64,000 nucleotides of DNA, from positions 5,372,147-5,436,146 of the forward strand of contig NZ_CP050191.1 of the NCBI RefSeq assembly GCF_011745145.1, given 5' to 3'. The translations under genes were made by a program, and so were the position numbers. Of this stretch, positions 26,427-35,451 are shown one piece after another. The stretch comes from Mycobacterium sp. DL440 (GTDB taxonomy: Bacteria > Actinomycetota > Actinomycetes > Mycobacteriales > Mycobacteriaceae). The notes below the pieces were generated by a model. That model did no database searches, had not been told where the DNA came from, and worked only from the letters and a program-made list of their open reading frames with translations. Each line of letters begins with the position of its first letter. Positions within the stretch are counted from its first letter, which is position 1.

Positions 26427-26468
26427 TATAAAATTCGTGCAACTCGATACCGATGGAGTACAGATCCG

Positions 26469-28058
26469 TTGACTGCCGAGCCGTTCCCCACCGAGCAGCC
26501 GTACCTGGCCCGTCGCCAGAACTGGGCCAACCAACTGACCCGGCATGCCCTGATGCAGCCCGACAAGACCGCGCTGCGGTTCCTGGGGCACACCACCACG
26601 TGGCGCGAGCTCGAACATCGGGTGAGCAAATTGGCCGGCGCCCTGAGCCGGCGCGGGGTCGGCTTCGGCGACCGCGTGCTGATCCTGATGCTGAACCGGC
26701 CCGAGTTCGTCGAGGCGATGCTGGCGGCCATCAAGCTTGGTGCCGTCGCGGTGCCGGTGAACTTCCGCATGACTCCGCCTGAGGTGGCTTTCCTGGTCAG
26801 CGATTGCGAGGCTCGCGTGATCGTCACCGAGCCCGTGCTCGCCGGAGTCGCCACGGCGGTACGCGATCTCGATGCCACGCTGTCGACGGTCATCGTGGCC
26901 GACGCACCCACCGAGGATGGCGTCCTGGGCTACGGGGACCTGATCGCCGAAGAAGGCGACCCCGCGCAACCGGTTGACATCCCCGGCGATGCCCCCGCGC
27001 TGATCATGTACACCTCGGGCACGACCGGCCGGCCCAAAGGCGCAGTGCTGACCCACAACAACCTCGCCGGGCAGGGCATGACCAACCTGTTCACCACCGG
27101 CGTCGACATCAACAACGATGTCGGCTTCATCGGCGTCCCGCTGTTCCACATCGCAGGTGTCGCCGGAAACGTGAACACTGGTCTGACGCTCGGCCTGCCG
27201 ACGGTCATCTATCCGCTCGGCGCATTCGACCCGGGTGCGTTGCTCGACGTGCTGGCGGCCGAGAAGGTCACCGCGATCTTCCTGGTTCCTGCGCAGTGGC
27301 AGGCGGTTTGCGCTGAGCAGAAAGCCAACCCGCGGGACCTGTGTCTGCGGGCCCTGTCATGGGGCGCTGCGCCGGCTTCGGACACGTTGCTGCGCGCAAT
27401 GGCCGAGACGTTCCCGGGCAGCCAGATCCTTGCTGCGTTCGGCCAGACCGAGATGTCGCCGGTCACCTGCATGTTGTTGGCGGACGATGCAATTCGCAAG
27501 CTCGGCTCGGTCGGTCAGGTGATCCCCACCGTTTCGGCCCGCATCGTGGACGAGAACATGAACGACGTCCCGGTCGGCGAGGTCGGCGAGATCGTCTACC
27601 GCGCCCCAACTTTGATGGCGGGCTACTGGAACAACCCCAAGGCGACCGCGGAGGCGTTCGCCGGTGGCTGGTTCCACTCCGGTGATCTGGTTCGTCAGGA
27701 CGACGAAGGCTACATCTGGGTCGTCGACCGCAAGAAGGACATGATCATCTCCGGTGGCGAGAACATCTACTGCGCGGAGGTCGAGAACGTCCTCGCCGGG
27801 CATCCCGTCATCACTGAGGTCGCCGTGATCGGCCGGCATGACGAGAAGTGGGGCGAGGTTCCGGTTGCAGTGGTGGCCATCAGCAGAGGCGACGCACTGA
27901 ACCTTGGGGATCTCGACGGCTTCCTCACCGAACGCCTGGCGCGCTACAAGCACCCGAAGGCGCTGGAAATCGTTGATGCCCTCCCCCGCAACCCCTCGGG
28001 CAAGGTGCTCAAGACCGAACTCAGGGAACGTTTCGGCTCACCGATCAGCGCCCACTAG
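26469..28058 (+). CDS. fadD5: FadD5, fatty-acyl-CoA synthetase of the mce1 locus
   Basis: An ANL-superfamily ligase of 529 residues that activates fatty acids imported by Mce1. It has the AMP-binding P-loop YTSGTTGRPKGAVLTH, the A5-type motif AAFGQTEMSP, YWNNPKATAEAFAGGWFHSGD with the conserved Asp, DRKKDMIISGGENIY and the C-terminal catalytic Lys in NPSGKVLKTELR. The sequence follows M. tuberculosis FadD5 throughout. No ATG or GTG fits the N-terminus; a TTG at 26469, with GGAG upstream, begins the expected LTAEPFPTEQPYLARR and is taken as start. A 241-bp gap separates it from yrbE1A. Confidence 0.93.
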   Translation: MTAEPFPTEQPYLARRQNWANQLTRHALMQPDKTALRFLGHTTTWRELEHRVSKLAGALSRRGVGFGDRVLILMLNRPEFVEAMLAAIKLGAVAVPVNFRMTPPEVAFLVSDCEARVIVTEPVLAGVATAVRDLDATLSTVIVADAPTEDGVLGYGDLIAEEGDPAQPVDIPGDAPALIMYTSGTTGRPKGAVLTHNNLAGQGMTNLFTTGVDINNDVGFIGVPLFHIAGVAGNVNTGLTLGLPTVIYPLGAFDPGALLDVLAAEKVTAIFLVPAQWQAVCAEQKANPRDLCLRALSWGAAPASDTLLRAMAETFPGSQILAAFGQTEMSPVTCMLLADDAIRKLGSVGQVIPTVSARIVDENMNDVPVGEVGEIVYRAPTLMAGYWNNPKATAEAFAGGWFHSGDLVRQDDEGYIWVVDRKKDMIISGGENIYCAEVENVLAGHPVITEVAVIGRHDEKWGEVPVAVVAISRGDALNLGDLDGFLTERLARYKHPKALEIVDALPRNPSGKVLKTELRERFGSPISAH

Positions 28059-28216
28059 GGTTGACGGTTGCGAAAGTAACTCAGTATCAACGGTTTCTGC
28101 AGGTCGCGACCAGAGTTTGCTGTCTTTGCATGCCCTTGTTAACGGTTGATGGCACAATCCTCCCGATGCAGTGCACGGCCCGGTTTTTATCGGGTACAGT
28201 CCGGTGGTCTCAATTA

Positions 28217-28230
28217 CTACTCGCGAGTAG
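28217..28230. promoter_or_regulatory. 14-bp palindrome in the fadD5-yrbE1A gap
   Basis: CTACTCGCGAGTAG is a perfect palindrome 70 bp before yrbE1A, in a 241-bp gap (28059-28299) within an otherwise tightly packed operon. The gap also holds a run GGTTTTTATCGGGTACAGT at 28182-28200 whose end resembles a -10 element. Together they suggest an internal promoter with its own operator controlling the transporter genes separately from fadD5. No further gene is visible in the gap. Confidence 0.45.
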
Positions 28231-28299
28231 GGAGAGACGGATCACACAAGCTGACAGGCGACGAGGAGGGGGCGTGCGACACGTCCAGGGGGCGCACCG

Positions 28300-29100
28300 G
28301 TGACGGCGCCTGCCGACGGTCTCGTCGGCTACGTACGTGGTCAATTGGAGAAGCCGCTGGCTATGGTCGGTGGCTTCTTCAAGATGACTGTGCTCACTGG
28401 AAAGGCCTTTCTCACACGGCCTTTCCAGTGGAAAGAGTTCGTGTTGCAGAGCTGGTTCCTGATTCGGGTGGCCTTCCTGCCCACGCTCGCGGTGTCGATC
28501 CCGCTGACCGTGCTCATCATCTTCACGCTCAACATCCTGTTGGCGGAGTTCGGTGCGGCTGACGTCTCGGGCGCCGGGGCCGCACTGGGTGCGGTTACGC
28601 AGCTCGGTCCTCTGGTGACGGTGCTCGTGGTGGCCGGTGCCGGATCGACCGCGATTTGCGCAGACCTGGGTGCCCGCACCGTGCGTGAGGAGATCGACGC
28701 ACTCGAGGTGCTGGGCATCGACCCCATCGAGCGGTTGGTCGTTCCCCGTGTGGTGGCGTCTACGTTCGTGGCCTTCATGCTCAACGGCGCCGTGATCACC
28801 ATCGGCCTGATCGGTGGCTTCTTCTTCGGTGTCTATGTCCAGAACGTGTCCGCCGGTGCCTACGTGTCCACGCTGACCCTGCTCACCGGGTTCCCCGAGG
28901 TGATGATCTCGGTCATCAAAGCCACCCTGTTCGGCCTGATCGCCGGACTCGTCGGCTGCTACCGGGGCCTGACGGTGGCCGGTGGGTCCAAGGGCGTCGG
29001 CACCGCGGTGAACGAGACCCTGGTGCTGTGCGTGGTGGCATTGTTCGCAGTCAACGTCGTGCTCACCACCATCGGTGTGCGGTTCGGAACAGGGCATTGA
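28300..29100 (+). CDS. yrbE1A: YrbE1A, MlaE-type permease of the Mce1 transporter
   Basis: A 266-residue integral membrane protein with five or six spans that pairs with YrbE1B to form the ABC-type permease of the Mce1 lipid importer; the ATPase MceG is encoded elsewhere. The MlaE-family helix REEIDALEVLGIDPIERLVVPR, predicted to contact the ATPase, is at about 127-148. The C-terminus GLVGCYRGLTV, GTAVNETLVLC and FGTGH is typical. GTG start at 28300. It ends one base before yrbE1B. Confidence 0.95.
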   Translation: MTAPADGLVGYVRGQLEKPLAMVGGFFKMTVLTGKAFLTRPFQWKEFVLQSWFLIRVAFLPTLAVSIPLTVLIIFTLNILLAEFGAADVSGAGAALGAVTQLGPLVTVLVVAGAGSTAICADLGARTVREEIDALEVLGIDPIERLVVPRVVASTFVAFMLNGAVITIGLIGGFFFGVYVQNVSAGAYVSTLTLLTGFPEVMISVIKATLFGLIAGLVGCYRGLTVAGGSKGVGTAVNETLVLCVVALFAVNVVLTTIGVRFGTGH

Positions 29101-29101
29101 C

Positions 29102-29971
29102 ATGAGTACCGCAACAGTCCTTCGCTCCCGGTTCCCGCGGGCTTTCTCGCGCACCTCCGACATCGCGGGCACGCCGGCCCGGTTCCTCGACAGCATGGGC
29201 CACGTCGCGTGGTTCGTCGTCCAGGCCATCGGCTCCATCCCGCATGCGTTCCGGCACTACCGCCGTGAGGCTCTGCGGTTGGTCGCCGAGATCGGTATGG
29301 GTACCGGCGCAATGGCCGTCATCGGCGGCACCGTGGCCATCATCGGCTTCGTCACGCTGTCGGCCGGCTCCCTCATCGCCATCCAGGGCTTCGCCTCCCT
29401 GGGCAATATCGGTGTCGAGGCGTTCACCGGCTTCTTCGCCGCCCTGGCAAACATCCGCGTCGTCGCCCCGGTCGTCACCGGTCAGGCGCTGGCTTCCACG
29501 GTCGGCGCCGGTGCGACCGCCGAACTCGGCGCCATGCGCATCAGCGAAGAGATCGATGCGCTGGAAGTCATGGGCATCAGGTCGATCTCGTATCTGGTGT
29601 CCACCCGCCTCATCGCCGGGTCGATCGTCATCATCCCGCTGTACGCCGGGGCCGTCCTGCTGTCCTTCCTGTCTGCGCAGTTCGTCACGACGATCTTCTA
29701 CTCGCAGTCGGTCGGCACGTATGAGCACTACTTCCACACGTTCTTGCGCGTCGACGACGTAATGTGGTCCTTCCTCCAGGTCATTGTCATGTCCATCGTG
29801 GTCATGTTGAACCACTGCTACTTCGGTTATTACGCGAGTGGCGGTGCTGTCGGTGTGGGTGAGGCAGTGGGGAGGTCGATGCGAACCTCGTTGATCGCAA
29901 TCGTGTTGGTGGTCCTGTTGGCATCGTTGGCGCTCTACGGCACCGACCCCAACTTCAACCTCACGGTGTAG
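29102..29971 (+). CDS. yrbE1B: YrbE1B, second MlaE-type permease of Mce1
   Basis: A 289-residue permease homologous to YrbE1A. The conserved coupling segment is SEEIDALEVMGIRSISYLVSTR, with hydrophobic spans on both sides and the C-terminal GGAVGVGEAVGRSMRTSL. ATG at 29102 is used; an open frame extends to 29075 but would overlap yrbE1A. It lies 4 bp before mce1A. Role: partner of YrbE1A in moving fatty acids handed over by the Mce1A-F tube. Confidence 0.95.
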   Translation: MSTATVLRSRFPRAFSRTSDIAGTPARFLDSMGHVAWFVVQAIGSIPHAFRHYRREALRLVAEIGMGTGAMAVIGGTVAIIGFVTLSAGSLIAIQGFASLGNIGVEAFTGFFAALANIRVVAPVVTGQALASTVGAGATAELGAMRISEEIDALEVMGIRSISYLVSTRLIAGSIVIIPLYAGAVLLSFLSAQFVTTIFYSQSVGTYEHYFHTFLRVDDVMWSFLQVIVMSIVVMLNHCYFGYYASGGAVGVGEAVGRSMRTSLIAIVLVVLLASLALYGTDPNFNLTV

Positions 29972-29975
29972 CGGC

Positions 29976-31196
29976 ATGACAACACCTCAAGCATCTCTGA
30001 ACAAGCCCAAAATCCCGCCGTACAAGTTGGCCGGCTTGGTCCTCGCCCTCGTTGCCGTGGTGATCCTGGCGTTGACGTGGATGCAGTTCCGCGGGACGTT
30101 CGAGAAGAAGACGCAACTGACGGTTTTGTCCGGACGGGCCGGCCTGTCGATGGACCCGGGCTCGAAGGTCACCTTCAACGGGGTGCCCATCGGGCGGCTG
30201 GCATCGGTCGACGTCGTCACTGTCGACGACAACCCCGAGGCCAAGCTGACCCTGGACGTCAAGCCCCAGTACCTGAAGCTGATCCCGGAGAACGTGAGTG
30301 CGGAACTGCGGGCCACCACGGTGTTCGGCAACAAGTACATCTCGTTCCTGTCGCCGCCGAACCCGTCGAAGGAGCGGTTGTCGCCGTCCACGCCGATCCG
30401 CGCGCAGGGTGTGACGACGGAATTCAACACGCTGTTCGAGACCATCACCGCGATCTCCGAGCAGATCGACCCCATCAAGCTGAACCAGACACTGACCGCG
30501 ACCGCGCAGGCGCTCGACGGTCTGGGTGACAAGTTCGGCCAGTCGATCGTCAACGGCAACGACATCCTGTCCGACCTCAACCCGCGCATGCCCCAGATCC
30601 GCCGGGACATCTCCGGTCTGGCCGATCTGGGCGAGGTTTATGCCAACGCCGGGCCAGACCTGTTCGACGGCCTGACCAACGCCGTCACCACTGCCCACAC
30701 GCTCAACGAGCAGCGCGGCAACCTCGACCAGGCCCTGGTGGCCGCGGTCGGCTTCGGCAACACCGGCGGCGACATCTTCGAACGCGGCGGCCCCTACCTG
30801 GTCCGCGGCGCGCAGGACCTGCTGCCGACCTCGGCACTGCTCGACAAGTACAGCCCGGCACTGTTCTGCACGATCCGCAACTACCACGACGCCGGCCCGA
30901 AACTTGCGGGCGCACTTGGTGGTAACGGTTACTCGCTGCAGACCCAGTCGTTGGTGATCGGCGTGGGCAACCCGTACGTCTTTCCCGACAACCTGCCGCG
31001 GATCAACGCCAAGGGCGGCCCCGAGGGCCGACCCGGCTGCTGGCAGCCGATCACCAAGGACCTGTGGCCCATGCCGTACCTGGTGATGGATACCGGCGCA
31101 TCGATCGCGCCATACAACCACCTCGAGATGGGACAACCTCTCGTGGCCGAGTACGTGTGGGGACGCCAAGTGGGGGAGAACACGATCAACCCATGA
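29976..31196 (+). CDS. mce1A: Mce1A, substrate-binding subunit of Mce1
   Basis: A 406-residue Mce-family protein with an N-terminal membrane anchor (about 15-35) and an MCE/MlaD domain (about 40-120: GLSMDPGSKVTFNGVPIGRL). A long helical region follows (about 140-290) and a Mce-type C-terminal domain containing LFCTIRNYHDAGPKLAGALGG. MCE proteins assemble as a hexameric tube across the periplasm-like space and carry lipids to the permease. The stop overlaps the mce1B start (ATGA). Confidence 0.95.
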   Translation: MTTPQASLNKPKIPPYKLAGLVLALVAVVILALTWMQFRGTFEKKTQLTVLSGRAGLSMDPGSKVTFNGVPIGRLASVDVVTVDDNPEAKLTLDVKPQYLKLIPENVSAELRATTVFGNKYISFLSPPNPSKERLSPSTPIRAQGVTTEFNTLFETITAISEQIDPIKLNQTLTATAQALDGLGDKFGQSIVNGNDILSDLNPRMPQIRRDISGLADLGEVYANAGPDLFDGLTNAVTTAHTLNEQRGNLDQALVAAVGFGNTGGDIFERGGPYLVRGAQDLLPTSALLDKYSPALFCTIRNYHDAGPKLAGALGGNGYSLQTQSLVIGVGNPYVFPDNLPRINAKGGPEGRPGCWQPITKDLWPMPYLVMDTGASIAPYNHLEMGQPLVAEYVWGRQVGENTINP

Positions 31197-32224
31197 GCAT
31201 CAAGGGCACGATTATCAAGCTCGGCATCTTCTCACTGGTGCTGCTCACCTTTACTGCGATCATCTTCGTGGTCTTCGGCCAGCTCCGGTTCAACCGGACC
31301 TCCGAGTACTCGGCGATCTTCAAGAACGTCAGCGGTTTGCGCACCGGGCAGTTCGTCCGGGCGTCCGGTGTCGAGGTCGGCAAGGTCTCGGGCGTCAAGC
31401 TGGTCAACGGTGGCCAGCAGGCCGAGGTCACGTTCAACGTCGAGAAGTCGCTGCCGTTGTTCGATCAGACGACGGCCGCGATCCGCTACCAGGACCTGAT
31501 CGGTAACCGCTACCTGGAACTCAAGCGCGGCGAGAGCAATACGAAGATTGCGCCCGGTAGTACCATTCCGCTGGAACGCACCGAGCCGGCGCTGGACCTC
31601 GACGCACTCGTCGGCGGCTTCCGTCCGCTGTTCCAGTCGCTGAGCCCGGAGAAGGTCAACACCATCTCCCAGTCGATCATCACGATCTTCCAGGGCCAGG
31701 GCGGCACCATCAACGACATCCTCGACCAGACGGCGCAGCTCACCTCGAGCATCGCCGACCGGGATCAGGCCATCGGTGAGGTGATCAAGAACCTCAACAT
31801 CGTCCTGGACACCACCGTTGCGCATCAGCAGCAGTTCAACGACACCCTGAAGAACTTCGAGACGTTGATCACCGGGCTGAAGAACCGTGCCGATCCGATC
31901 GGGTCCTCGGTGGCCAACATCAGCAATGCGGCTGGTTCGCTGGCGGATCTGCTGTCCGACAACCGCCCGCTGCTCAAGGACACCATCGGTCAACTCGAGG
32001 TCATCCAGCAGCCGCTGATCGACCAGAAGCAGCAATTGAACGACATCCTGGTGCAGTTCCCACAGGCGTTGAAGATCATCGGCCGTGCCGGTGGCATCTA
32101 CGGTGACTTCTTCAACTTCTATGCCTGTGACCTTTCGTTGAAGCTCAACGGGTTGCAGCCGGGCGGCCCCGTCCGAACCGTCAGACTCAGTTCACAGCCG
32201 TCGGGTAGGTGCACGCCGAGATGA
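31193..32224 (+). CDS. mce1B: Mce1B
   Basis: A 343-residue Mce subunit. The N-terminal span is at about 8-28 and the MCE domain at about 35-115 (KNVSGLRTGQFVRASGVEVGKV, YQDLIGNRYLELKRG). The rest is a long, largely helical tail ending in FFNFYACDLSLKLNGLQPGG, typical of B-type Mce proteins. Both ends overlap neighbouring genes by four bases, so the six mce genes are translationally coupled. Part of the heterohexameric Mce1 tube. Confidence 0.94.
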   Translation: MSIKGTIIKLGIFSLVLLTFTAIIFVVFGQLRFNRTSEYSAIFKNVSGLRTGQFVRASGVEVGKVSGVKLVNGGQQAEVTFNVEKSLPLFDQTTAAIRYQDLIGNRYLELKRGESNTKIAPGSTIPLERTEPALDLDALVGGFRPLFQSLSPEKVNTISQSIITIFQGQGGTINDILDQTAQLTSSIADRDQAIGEVIKNLNIVLDTTVAHQQQFNDTLKNFETLITGLKNRADPIGSSVANISNAAGSLADLLSDNRPLLKDTIGQLEVIQQPLIDQKQQLNDILVQFPQALKIIGRAGGIYGDFFNFYACDLSLKLNGLQPGGPVRTVRLSSQPSGRCTPR

Positions 32225-33798
32225 GGACACTGCAAGGTTCCGACCGCTTCCGCAAAGGCCTGATGGGCGTGGCGGTGGTGGCGCTGGTGATCGGCGTCGG
32301 CTCGACGTTGACGAGTGTGCCGATGCTGTTCGCGGTCCCCACGTATTACGGCCAGTTCTCCGATACCGGAGGCCTGAGCCTGGGTGACAAGGTGCGCATC
32401 GCAGGTATGGATGTCGGCACGGTCAAGAGCATGGACATCAACGGCGACAAGGTTGAGATCGGCTACACCCTGGGTGGCAAGACGATCGGTACCGAGAGCC
32501 GCGCGGCGATCCGTACCGACACGATCCTGGGTCGTAAGAACATCGAGATCCAGCCGCGCGGCAGCCAGACGCTGCCGCCGCGCGGCATGTTGCCGCTGGG
32601 ACAGACGACCACGCCGTACCAGATCTACGACGCGTTCCTCGATGTCACGCGCAACGCGTCGGGCTGGGACACCAACTCGGTCAAGGAATCGCTGAATGTC
32701 CTGTCGGAGACGGTCGATCAGACCTCGCCGCACCTGAGCGCCGCGCTGGACGGGGTGGCCAAGTTCTCCGAGACCATCGGCAAGCGCGATGAGGACGTCA
32801 AGAAGCTGCTGGCCAACGCCAACAAGGTGGCCACGATCCTCGGAGACCGCAGCACGCAGGTCAACCAGCTGCTGGTGAACGCCCAGACCCTGTTGGCCGC
32901 GGTCAACGAGCGGGGCCAGGCCGTGAGCATGCTGCTGGAGCGGGTGTCGTCGGTGTCGCATCAGGTCGAAGGCCTGATCAACGACAACCCGAACCTCAAC
33001 CATGTGCTGGAGCAGCTGCGCACGGTCAGCGACCTGCTGGTCGAGCGCAAGCAGGACCTGGCGGACACGTTGACCGTCGCGGGCAAGTTCATCACCTCAC
33101 TGGCAGAGGCGCTGGCCTCCGGCCCGTACTTCAAGGTGATGCTGGTCAACCTGATCCCGCCGCAGATCCTGCAGCCGTTCGTCGACTCCGCGTTCAAGAA
33201 GCGCGGCATCGACCCCGAGGAGTTCTGGCGCAACGCCGGCCTGCCGTCGGCCCGCTTCCCCGATCCCAACGGCCAGCGCCACGAGAACGGCGCCCCGCCG
33301 GCGGCTCCGACACCGCTGGAAGGCACCCCGGAGCATCCGGGACCTGCCGTCCCGCCCGGATCGCCGTGCTCGTACACGCCGACCGCGGCCGGAATCCCGT
33401 CCCCGGGCAACCCGATGCCGTGCGCCGGGGCCACCGTCGGGCCGTACGGGGACAACCCGTACGGGCCGAATTACGGTCCACCGGACCTGGCGACCTCCGC
33501 GCCGAATCCTGACGGCATCGCGCATTCACCGGGTGTGCCCAGTGGGGCCATTCCCGGCCAGATGCCGCCGGATCAGCCCGGTGCCCCGGTCGAGCTGGCG
33601 CCCGGCCCGCCCGGAGCCCGTACCGTTCCCATCGCCCCGTTGCCGGTGGCGCCAGGGCCCATCCCGGGTTACGCACCACACCCGCCGCCATTGAACGCAC
33701 CCCCGGCACCGCCGGGGCCGGGTCCCGATGCAGGGCCGGTGGGTACACCGCCGCTGCCGGGTAACCCGCCGTTCCTTCCGCCCGGGTCGCAGGGATAG
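32221..33798 (+). CDS. mce1C: Mce1C with proline-rich tail
   Basis: A 525-residue Mce subunit. The anchor lies at about 15-35, the MCE domain at about 45-125 (SLGDKVRIAGMDVGTVKSM, RTDTILGRKNIEIQPRG) and helical repeats run to about 330. From about residue 350 the chain is strongly proline- and glycine-rich and probably disordered. C-type Mce proteins usually have such tails. ATG at 32221 overlaps the mce1B stop; an in-frame ATG at 32209 is less likely. Confidence 0.94.
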   Translation: MRTLQGSDRFRKGLMGVAVVALVIGVGSTLTSVPMLFAVPTYYGQFSDTGGLSLGDKVRIAGMDVGTVKSMDINGDKVEIGYTLGGKTIGTESRAAIRTDTILGRKNIEIQPRGSQTLPPRGMLPLGQTTTPYQIYDAFLDVTRNASGWDTNSVKESLNVLSETVDQTSPHLSAALDGVAKFSETIGKRDEDVKKLLANANKVATILGDRSTQVNQLLVNAQTLLAAVNERGQAVSMLLERVSSVSHQVEGLINDNPNLNHVLEQLRTVSDLLVERKQDLADTLTVAGKFITSLAEALASGPYFKVMLVNLIPPQILQPFVDSAFKKRGIDPEEFWRNAGLPSARFPDPNGQRHENGAPPAAPTPLEGTPEHPGPAVPPGSPCSYTPTAAGIPSPGNPMPCAGATVGPYGDNPYGPNYGPPDLATSAPNPDGIAHSPGVPSGAIPGQMPPDQPGAPVELAPGPPGARTVPIAPLPVAPGPIPGYAPHPPPLNAPPAPPGPGPDAGPVGTPPLPGNPPFLPPGSQG

Positions 33799-33807
33799 GC
33801 CGCAACT

Positions 33808-35451
33808 ATGTCAACTGTTTTCAACGTGCGAAACCTCAAGTTGCCCAAGGCTTCACGGGCATCGATCATCGTCGGCGTGCTGGCGGTGGTGGCGGCCCTG
33901 GTGCTGGGCTACTTCGGTCTGAACCTGTACAAGAAGATGACCAACACCACGGTCACCGCGTACTTCCCCGAGGTCCTTGCGCTGTACCCCGGCGACAAGG
34001 TCCTCATCATGGGCGTCAAGGTCGGCGCGATCGACAGCATCGAGACCGACGGCGACAAGATGAAGGTCGTCTTCCACGTCAGCAACAAGTACAAGATGCC
34101 CGAGAACGCCACGGCGTCCGTACTGAACCCGAGCCTGGTGGCCTCGCGCGTCATCCAGCTGTCCCCGCCCTACACCGGCGGGCCGCAGATGAAGAACAAC
34201 GCAGTCATCCCGATCGAGAACACCCAGATCCCGGTCGAATACGACGAGTTGCGCAACCAGATCACCCGTCTGCTCGACGAACTGGGCCCGACCGCCGAAC
34301 AGCCCAAGGGCCCGTTCGGCGACATCATCGAGTCCTTCGCCGACGGGTTCCAGGGCAAGGGTGAACAGCTCAACCGCACCCTCAACGGGTTGTCGGAGGC
34401 ATTGACCACGCTGAACCAGGGCCGCGGCGACTTCTTCCAGGTCGTCAAGAGCCTGGCGTTGTTCGTCAATGCCCTGCACAAGAGCGATCAGCAGTTCGTG
34501 GCGCTCAACAACGATCTGGCGCAGTTCACCAACTCGTTCACCAACACCGATCAGGAGTTGGCAACGGCCCTGCAGGATCTCAACCGGGTGCTCAAGACCA
34601 CCCGTGAGTTCCTCGACAAGAACGGCGGGGTGCTCGCCCACGACGTGAACAACTTGTCGGAGGCGACGACGGCGATCCTGCAGCCCGAGCCGCGCAACGG
34701 TCTGGAGACGGGCCTGCACGCCTACCCGAACCTGGCAGCCAACGTGCTCAACATCGTCTCGCCCAACCAGGGTGGCATCGTGGGTCTGCCGGTTCTGCCG
34801 GGCCTGACCAACTTCTCCAACCCGTTGCAGTTCATCTGCAGTTCGATCCAGGCGGGTAGCCGGTTGGGGTACCAGGATTCGGCCGAGTTGTGCGCGCAGT
34901 ACCTGGCGCCGATCCTCGACGCGATCAAGTTCAACTTCTTGCCGTTCGGCCAGAACCTGGCCAACACCGCGATGACGCTGCCCAAGCAGATCTCCTATTC
35001 GGATCCGCGCCTGCAGCCGCCAGGAGGCTACAAGGACACCACCGTCCCGGGCATCTGGTCGCGCGACACCTTGTTCTCGCACGGCAACCACGAGCCGGGC
35101 TGGACCGTGGCCCCGGGCATGCAGGGTGTGCAGGTGCAGCCGGCCACTCAGCAGATGCTGACCCCGGAGTCGTTGTCCGAGTTGATGGGTGGCCCGGACA
35201 TCGTGGCGCCGCCGGCGCCGCCGGCGTTCGGGGCTCCTCCGGGAGGCAACCTGCCGGGACCGCCGAACTCGTACAACGAGACCAATCCGTTGCCGCCGCC
35301 GTGGTATCCGCAGCCCGGACCGCCGCCGGCGCCCGCGCCGGGTGTGATCCCGGGTGACCCGATGTCGGGTCCCGCACCGGCCGCAGCTCCCGCACCTGGC
35401 CCGGCTCCCGCCGGACCTGCGTTGCCTGCCGAGGCCGGAGGGCAGCCGTGA
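33808..35451 (+). CDS. mce1D: Mce1D with proline-rich tail
   Basis: A 547-residue Mce subunit. It has an N-terminal anchor (about 18-40), an MCE domain (VLALYPGDKVLIMGVKVGAI, ASRVIQLSPPYTGGP) and a long helical middle. A conserved C-terminal part around LQFICSSIQAGSRLGYQDSAELC and a proline/alanine-rich last 100 residues follow. D-type features are clear. The stop overlaps the mce1E start region. Confidence 0.94.
   Translation: MSTVFNVRNLKLPKASRASIIVGVLAVVAALVLGYFGLNLYKKMTNTTVTAYFPEVLALYPGDKVLIMGVKVGAIDSIETDGDKMKVVFHVSNKYKMPENATASVLNPSLVASRVIQLSPPYTGGPQMKNNAVIPIENTQIPVEYDELRNQITRLLDELGPTAEQPKGPFGDIIESFADGFQGKGEQLNRTLNGLSEALTTLNQGRGDFFQVVKSLALFVNALHKSDQQFVALNNDLAQFTNSFTNTDQELATALQDLNRVLKTTREFLDKNGGVLAHDVNNLSEATTAILQPEPRNGLETGLHAYPNLAANVLNIVSPNQGGIVGLPVLPGLTNFSNPLQFICSSIQAGSRLGYQDSAELCAQYLAPILDAIKFNFLPFGQNLANTAMTLPKQISYSDPRLQPPGGYKDTTVPGIWSRDTLFSHGNHEPGWTVAPGMQGVQVQPATQQMLTPESLSELMGGPDIVAPPAPPAFGAPPGGNLPGPPNSYNETNPLPPPWYPQPGPPPAPAPGVIPGDPMSGPAPAAAPAPGPAPAGPALPAEAGGQP

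Noticed and set aside
25692..26468. 259-codon N-terminal extension of fadD5 across mce1R
   Set aside because: It is antisense to mce1R and unlike any FadD. The FadD5-like sequence begins at the TTG near 26469.
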